From assembly GCA_902826945.1 (NCBI GenBank), contig CADEGS010000023.1, forward strand, positions 1 to 32,039: DNA of 32,039 nucleotides. Reading direction: 5' to 3'. This document shows positions 31,801-32,039 of the stretch, piece by piece. Below the pieces are notes generated by a model. It did not search any database, was not told where the DNA came from, and saw only the letters and a list, made by a program, of their open reading frames with translations. The position numbers and the translations under genes are program-made. The stretch is from an uncultured bacterium (GTDB taxonomy: Bacteria; Planctomycetota; UBA1135; GCA-002686595). Each line of letters starts with the position of its first letter. The first letter of the stretch is position 1.

Positions 31801-32039
31801 TCACAGCATCATCTTGCGCAGGTTCTCGATCGCCTCGACGACGCCCAGCGGGAGCTGGTCGGGCGACAGGCTCCAGGTCACGGTGACCCACAGGATGCTG
31901 CCGACCACGACCGCGCTGGACAGGCCCACGAGCGTGCGCCGCGCGCGCAGGCGGCGCGCCTCGGCGCGCGTCACGATGGCGTTGACCGCGCCCAGCACGG
32001 GCACCGTCATCACGTTGCGCAGGTCGTGCACGCTGCGGA
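31801..32039 (-). CDS. Polysaccharide chain-length determinant (Wzz/GNVR type), C-terminal end
   Basis: About 79 residues at the 3' end of a gene that starts beyond the right edge. The segment RSVHDLRNVMTVPVLGAV is the usual membrane-proximal region of Wzz/GNVR-type proteins (a PVLG motif after the D-L-R-x-x-x-x-V-P pattern), followed by a basic segment and one membrane helix (about 35-53 of the visible part). Such proteins control exopolysaccharide chain length and are the first gene of many XrtA loci. The gene is followed by a 79-base gap before the ligase. Confidence 0.75.
   Translation of the reverse strand, partial: RSVHDLRNVMTVPVLGAVNAIVTRAEARRLRARRTLVGLSSAVVVGSILWVTVTWSLSPDQLPLGVVEAIENLRKMML

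Noticed and set aside
1..32039. Mobile elements, CRISPR, tRNA/rRNA genes or riboswitches
   Set aside because: No transposase, integrase, terminal repeats, regularly spaced repeats or recognisable RNA structures were found, and nearly all bases are accounted for by genes.

Overview
The window is a very GC-rich (roughly 70%), almost fully coding stretch of a bacterial chromosome. A type II secretion (T2SS) cluster shows a diderm (outer-membrane) organism. The combination of T2SS, an XrtA-type exopolysaccharide locus, CcsA/ResB-type cytochrome c maturation, TANGO2/NRDE and DinB proteins and unusual envelope fusions would fit a deep, high-GC Planctomycetota-like lineage. That placement is an impression, not a proof. 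No rRNA, tRNA, CRISPR array, insertion sequence, integrase or attachment site was seen, and no stretch above 100 bases lacks a gene.

Region 1 (1-6237, + strand) is a T2SS operon: the C-terminal part of the secretin GspD, the ATPase GspE, the platform protein GspF, the major pseudopilin GspG and the minor pseudopilins GspH, GspI and GspJ. It runs into the convergent gene serS with only 17 bases between them. No gspK, gspL, gspM or gspC is seen.

Region 2 (32039-6255, all - strand, read right to left) holds every other gene, most joined by ATGA or GTGA stop/start overlaps. Only four gaps exceed 40 bases (31722-31800, 25162-25204, 17124-17207, 9524-9620), and these probably bound transcription units. 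In transcription order the contents are as follows. (a) An XrtA/PEP-CTERM-type exopolysaccharide locus: end of a chain-length determinant, O-glycosylation ligase, amidotransferase, two GT4 glycosyltransferases, DUF3473-type polysaccharide deacetylase. The exosortase itself is not in view. (b) A compact four-gene membrane redox module: 72-aa and 133-aa membrane proteins, a ferric-reductase-like/Rieske fusion, and an anchored protein with a conserved-looking Cys/His motif. It is followed by an OlsB-like/PlsC-like acyltransferase pair, a DinB-like protein, an NRDE/TANGO2 protein and a remarkable 899-aa alpha/beta-hydrolase + DedA/VTT + ATP-grasp fusion. (c) TatA, MobA, a polyprenyl diphosphate synthase, a PspC-ResB fusion, CcsA and FolD, a set that fits respiratory-chain and cytochrome c biogenesis. 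A rhomboid protease, a secreted protein of unknown function and seryl-tRNA synthetase follow.

The best candidates for something undescribed are the four-gene redox module (22753-25161) and the three-domain fusion (17208-19907). The PspC-ResB fusion is the third most interesting feature.
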